Origin: Nodularia sp. (in: cyanobacteria)
Lineage (GTDB): Bacteria > Cyanobacteriota > Cyanobacteriia > Cyanobacteriales > Nostocaceae
Reading direction: 5' to 3'
Length of the DNA stretch: 64,000 nucleotides
NCBI GenBank assembly: GCA_007692755.1
Contig: REBL01000141.1
Coordinates: forward strand, 17,189-81,188
Shown here: piece after piece, positions 61,267-64,000 of the stretch
How positions within the stretch are numbered: position 1 is the first letter of the stretch
Layout of the letters: each line of letters opens with the position of its first letter
Translations under genes and position numbers: made by a program
The notes under the pieces: generated by a model
Databases searched by the model: none
The model's input: only the letters and a program-made list of their open reading frames with translations
What the model was told of the DNA's origin: nothing

Positions 61267-62592
61267 ATGGCTAAACTCAAAATATCCAAAAAAAATTCCA
61301 CTGCTTTAATTAACTCACTCGGCGCAGGAGTAGTACCGAGAACTGGAGTTGAGCATATTGCAGTGGGGCGAGAAAAAGAACTTCAAAGCCTATTTAAAAA
61401 TCTCGATGACATTGCAGAAGGTGTATCAGCATTTCGGTTTATTATTGGTAACTATGGTTCAGGTAAAAGCTTCATCATCCAACTCATTCGCAACCGGGCT
61501 ATGGAGCAAGGTTTTGTCGTAGCTGATGCTGATTTATCTTCTGAACGTCGATTAGCAGGAACCCACAATGAAGGTTTAGCAACCTATCGCGAATTAATGA
61601 CCCACCTGGCGACAAAAACCCGTCCTGATGGTGGTGCTTTAGTTTCAATTTTGGAAGGTTGGATTAATAAAATTCAACAAGAAGTTGTCAAAGAAACAAA
61701 CTTGCGTCCTAATGATGATGGTTTTGATGACAAAGTTGAAGCCAAAATTAGGGAAGTAGTGCAGTATATTGAAGATTTAGTACATGGTTTTGATTTTGGA
61801 AGTGTAATTATTGCTTATTGGCGTGGCTATCGCTTAGATGATGATGATTTAAAAAATGCGGCTATGCGTTGGCTGCGGGGAGAATTTAATACTAAAACTG
61901 AAGCCAAAGCAGCGTTAGGAGTAAGGGTAATTATTGATGATGATAGTTGGTATGACTACATTAAGTTATTTGCTAAGTTTGTGGCGGAGATTGGTTATAA
62001 AGGACTATTAGTTTTAGTTGACGAAGCTGTAAATTTATACCAAATATCAACTACAGTTACCCGTGAAAGGAATTACAACAGACTGTTAACGATGTTTAAT
62101 GACACCATGCAATGCAAAGCTGAACATCTGGGCATTTTTATTGGTGGGACTACCAGATTTTTAGAAGACCCCAACCGAGGACTTTTTGCAGACCAAGCTT
62201 GGCGCAGACGCACTAAAGAAAGCCGTTTTGCTACACAGTCAGGGGTTCAGGAACAGTTAGGGCCAGTGATTAGGCTTAACCCGTTAAGTGAAGCGGAAAT
62301 CCTCACACTTTTGCAACGTTTAACTGAGATTCATGCAATTAATTTCGGTTATGAACAAGTTTTAAAGAATCCTGAGTTAAAGGAATTTGTACAAGAAATT
62401 GTCTCTCGTTTAGGTGCAGAAGCATTACTTACCCCTGGGGAAATTGTGCGGGATTTTATTAGTTTGTTAAATATCTTGCATCAAAATCCAAAAATGCTTT
62501 TTAGTGAACTAATTCATGGTTCTAAATTTCAGCCTACTGCTATGGGTAAAGATGTAGATGAGGATGATAATGCAGCAGAGTTTAGTTTGTGA
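61267..62592 (+). CDS. DUF2791-family P-loop ATPase (BREX-type ATP-binding domain)
   Basis: This 441-residue AAA-like ATPase opens with GAGVVPRTGVEHIAVGREKE and has Walker A IGNYGSGKSFIIQLIRNRA near 59-74, a SSERRLAGTHNEGLATYREL stretch near 92, Walker B GLLVLVDEAVNLYQIS near 241 and the sensor region GIFIGGTTRFLEDPNRGLF near 287. The end (LTPGEIVRDFISLLNILHQN) is typical. Related ATPases (BrxC/BrxD type) occur in phage-defence loci. Here the neighbours are a TerB-C-like coiled-coil protein and a toxin-antitoxin pair; no helicase, methylase or PglZ gene is present, so it is not a known complete BREX system. Confidence 0.8.
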   Translation: MAKLKISKKNSTALINSLGAGVVPRTGVEHIAVGREKELQSLFKNLDDIAEGVSAFRFIIGNYGSGKSFIIQLIRNRAMEQGFVVADADLSSERRLAGTHNEGLATYRELMTHLATKTRPDGGALVSILEGWINKIQQEVVKETNLRPNDDGFDDKVEAKIREVVQYIEDLVHGFDFGSVIIAYWRGYRLDDDDLKNAAMRWLRGEFNTKTEAKAALGVRVIIDDDSWYDYIKLFAKFVAEIGYKGLLVLVDEAVNLYQISTTVTRERNYNRLLTMFNDTMQCKAEHLGIFIGGTTRFLEDPNRGLFADQAWRRRTKESRFATQSGVQEQLGPVIRLNPLSEAEILTLLQRLTEIHAINFGYEQVLKNPELKEFVQEIVSRLGAEALLTPGEIVRDFISLLNILHQNPKMLFSELIHGSKFQPTAMGKDVDEDDNAAEFSL

Positions 62593-62805
62593 ATATTGTT
62601 ATTTTATAACTTCTCAAAATTAAAACCCGAAGTTGTTATTAGGAGTTAAAGAAAAATAATTATGGCAATTCACTTTTTAATAAAGGCTTCAGGATCTATT
62701 TGAGACGCTACAAACCTTTAATTATTTACGCTAAAATAGGAACCTGAAACCAATGAATCAAGAAGTAACTGTTATCCTCTATTTCAAATATTGGAGATTT
62801 TTAGA
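62593..62805. other. AT-rich spacer before the vapBC-like pair
   Basis: About 210 bases with no gene that I can see. It should contain the promoter of the antitoxin-toxin pair. The ATG at 62806 lies within TTTAGAATGAAATGG. Confidence 0.4.
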
Positions 62806-63087
62806 ATGAAATGGACGCTTGAAGAAGCCAAAAAACAGCTATCCTCAATAATTAATGCGACAAGTCTTGAACCTCAGCTAATCTACACTCAGGAAGAATT
62901 AGTGGCTGCAATTGTAGACCCTGAGCTTTTTCAAGAATTTTTAAACTGGCGAAAAAACGCTGCGAAAACATCTCTGGATCAAGTATTTAAACAAGTTCAG
63001 CAGTTATGCACTGAGGAAAATTATAGCTTAGAGATACCACCACGAAGCGATCGCGATAATCCTTTTACTGAGGAAGAGAATGAGTAA
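62806..63087 (+). CDS. Antitoxin of a VapBC-type pair
   Basis: About 93 residues from ATG 62806 (the frame is open from 62791). KWTLEEAKKQLSSIINATSL resembles the Phd/YefM start that dimerises and binds DNA; PQLIYTQEELVAAIVDPELF continues it, and the tail IPPRSDRDNPFTEEENE is acidic and disordered, as in toxin-binding ends. The vapC-like gene starts eight bases before its stop. It should block the PIN RNase and repress the operon. Confidence 0.78.
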   Translation: MKWTLEEAKKQLSSIINATSLEPQLIYTQEELVAAIVDPELFQEFLNWRKNAAKTSLDQVFKQVQQLCTEENYSLEIPPRSDRDNPFTEEENE

Positions 63088-63475
63088 TCTCTGCGACACT
63101 AATATTATCAGTGAATTAACTCGCCCGATCCCAAATGCAGGGGTGATAGCATGGAGTAGCACTGTGACATCTATTAATTTAAGTGTTATTACAATTGAGG
63201 AAATTTATTATGGTTTAACAGCAAAGCCTAATTCTAGAATCCAGAATTGGTTTGAAATCTTTCTGATAAATCACTGTAAAATTTTCCCTATTACTTCAGA
63301 AATTGCCAAGTCTGCGGGTGAATTGAGAGGTATTTTGAGGACTCAAGGTAAACCGCGATCGCAAGCTGATATACTTATTGCCGCAACAGCTAAAATACAT
63401 TCCATGACTCTTGTTACTAGAAATATTAAGGATTTTCAGGGTTGTGGTATATCTACACTGAATCCATTTATTTAA
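63080..63475 (+). CDS. vapC: VapC-type PIN-domain toxin
   Basis: This 131-residue PIN-domain RNase has the first acidic residue in LCDTNIISELTRP near residue 6, the Glu in VITIEEIYYGLTAKP near 39, and the later acidic cluster in RSQADILIAATAKIHSMTLV near 93, followed by TRNIKDFQGCGISTLNPF. These are the family's metal-binding residues. It would cut a specific tRNA or rRNA site when free. It overlaps the antitoxin by eight bases. Confidence 0.88.
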   Translation: MSNLCDTNIISELTRPIPNAGVIAWSSTVTSINLSVITIEEIYYGLTAKPNSRIQNWFEIFLINHCKIFPITSEIAKSAGELRGILRTQGKPRSQADILIAATAKIHSMTLVTRNIKDFQGCGISTLNPFI

Positions 63476-63574
63476 AAGTTGACGCTGGCAATCACTTCTC
63501 AATTGTAGCATGGCGAAACATCACAGATAGCAATGCCCTGAGATTTTAGTAAATCTAGGGCATTTCCAGGTTGA

Positions 63575-64000
63575 TTAACGCATAGTTACAAATTCTTCAG
63601 CAGAACTAGGATGAATACCTACTGTGGCATCAAAGTTAGCTTTAGTAGCACCCATTTTAACTGCGATCGCCACTCCTTGTATAATCTCAGCAGCGCTGCT
63701 TCCTACCATGTGCGCCCCCACTACCTTATCGGTATTTTGATCAACCACTAATTTCATCATGGTTTTTTCATCTTTACCCGGTAAGGTATAGTACATCCCT
63801 CTAAAGCGACTGCGATAAACTTTCACCGCATCACCATATTTTTCTCTGGCTTCGGCTTCAGTCATACCAACGGTTGCAGCTTCTGGTGTAGTGAAGATAG
63901 CCGTCGGTATATTTTCGTAGCTCATGGTGCGAGACTTATTACCAAATACAGTATCTGCCAAGGCGCGACCTTCATTAATCGCCACAGGAGTTAAATTAAT
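63575..64000 (-). CDS. gor: Glutathione reductase, C-terminal part (partial)
   Basis: The gene extends beyond the right edge; the last 141 codons are visible. They hold the FAD/active-site end of the pyridine nucleotide-disulphide oxidoreductase: INLTPVAINEGRALADTVFG at the window edge, then IPTAIFTTPEAATVGMTEAE, the interface GKDEKTMMKLVVDQNTDKVV and the active-site His-Glu in TVGIHPSSAEEFVTMR. This is the glutathione reductase end (HPSSAEE) rather than lipoamide dehydrogenase (HAHPT). The enzyme reduces GSSG with NADPH. Confidence 0.9.
   Translation of the reverse strand: MNLTPVAINEGRALADTVFGNKSRTMSYENIPTAIFTTPEAATVGMTEAEAREKYGDAVKVYRSRFRGMYYTLPGKDEKTMMKLVVDQNTDKVVGAHMVGSSAAEIIQGVAIAVKMGATKANFDATVGIHPSSAEEFVTMR

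Noticed and set aside
61267..62592. Complete BREX phage-defence system
   Set aside because: Only a DUF2791-type ATPase is present; no PglX, PglZ, BrxA, BrxB or BrxL genes are nearby.

Overview
The window looks like the chromosome of a filamentous, probably heterocyst-forming cyanobacterium (Nostocales). The evidence is the very frequent HIP1 octamer GCGATCGC, A/T-type heptamer tandem repeats (about 24818-24873 and 34072-34120), palindromic repeats that sit inside genes, and cyanobacterial families: phylloquinone men genes, Ycf51, an SLH-OprB iron porin, DUF3143 next to a DnaJ protein, sucrose synthase, and a zinc-ribbon Ser/Thr kinase fused to an FGE domain. No rRNA, tRNA, CRISPR array or transposase was recognised. 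Both ends cut a gene: a kinase on the left and glutathione reductase on the right.

Layout. 1-8.2 kb: kinase, an orphan PotC-like permease, a GT4 glycosyltransferase, a block of small minus-strand genes (DUF1499, DUF3143, DnaJ, a secreted protein) and an iron-type porin with a near-consensus Fur box. 8.2-16 kb: a class II lanthipeptide locus (lanM, peptidase-ABC transporter lanT, a mersacidin-type precursor, an HlyD adaptor). A MITE-like repeat lies on each side of lanM-lanT, and a Fur-box-like sequence overlaps the predicted promoter of the precursor. 16-19.2 kb: dnaK-dnaJ. 19.5-24.7 kb: an M28 peptidase and a renalase-like FAD enzyme, convergent, separated by accessory DNA: a methyltransferase remnant, a three-gene cassette (LRAT-fold acyltransferase plus two small Gly/Ala-rich membrane proteins), a scar made of the 3' ends of the two flanking genes, and a hicAB module. 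24.8-31 kb: YaaW, an O-antigen ligase, Ycf51, an iron-type alcohol dehydrogenase and an aminotransferase.

30.9-37.4 kb is an arsenic island: arsR, then (after mntA-hepT and a ParD/ParE-like pair) an ArsJ-type GAPDH, arsJ, acr3 and arsH. Together these would export arsenite directly and arsenate as 1-arseno-3-phosphoglycerate. 37.5-42.4 kb holds cobalamin genes: a cobG-cobH-cobI operon behind a cobalamin riboswitch, and divergent cobL. 43-48.5 kb holds sucrose synthase followed by a GH65 phosphorylase fused to beta-phosphoglucomutase. 48.6-54.7 kb is a phylloquinone cluster: menF, menA, menC, menE and a DHNA-CoA thioesterase.

54.8-57.2 kb carries a HopA1-family protein and an APH-fold kinase in tandem. 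That is the gene pair that forms the split kinase/lyase dehydratase of thioamitides and class V lanthipeptides, so the window may hold a second RiPP-type modification system with no recognised precursor. 57.9-64 kb: a TMEM14 protein, a DUF815 AAA+ ATPase, a coiled-coil membrane protein with a TerB-C-like end, a DUF2791 (BREX-type) ATPase, a vapBC-like module and the end of gor. All family calls are by eye from motifs; no database search was run.
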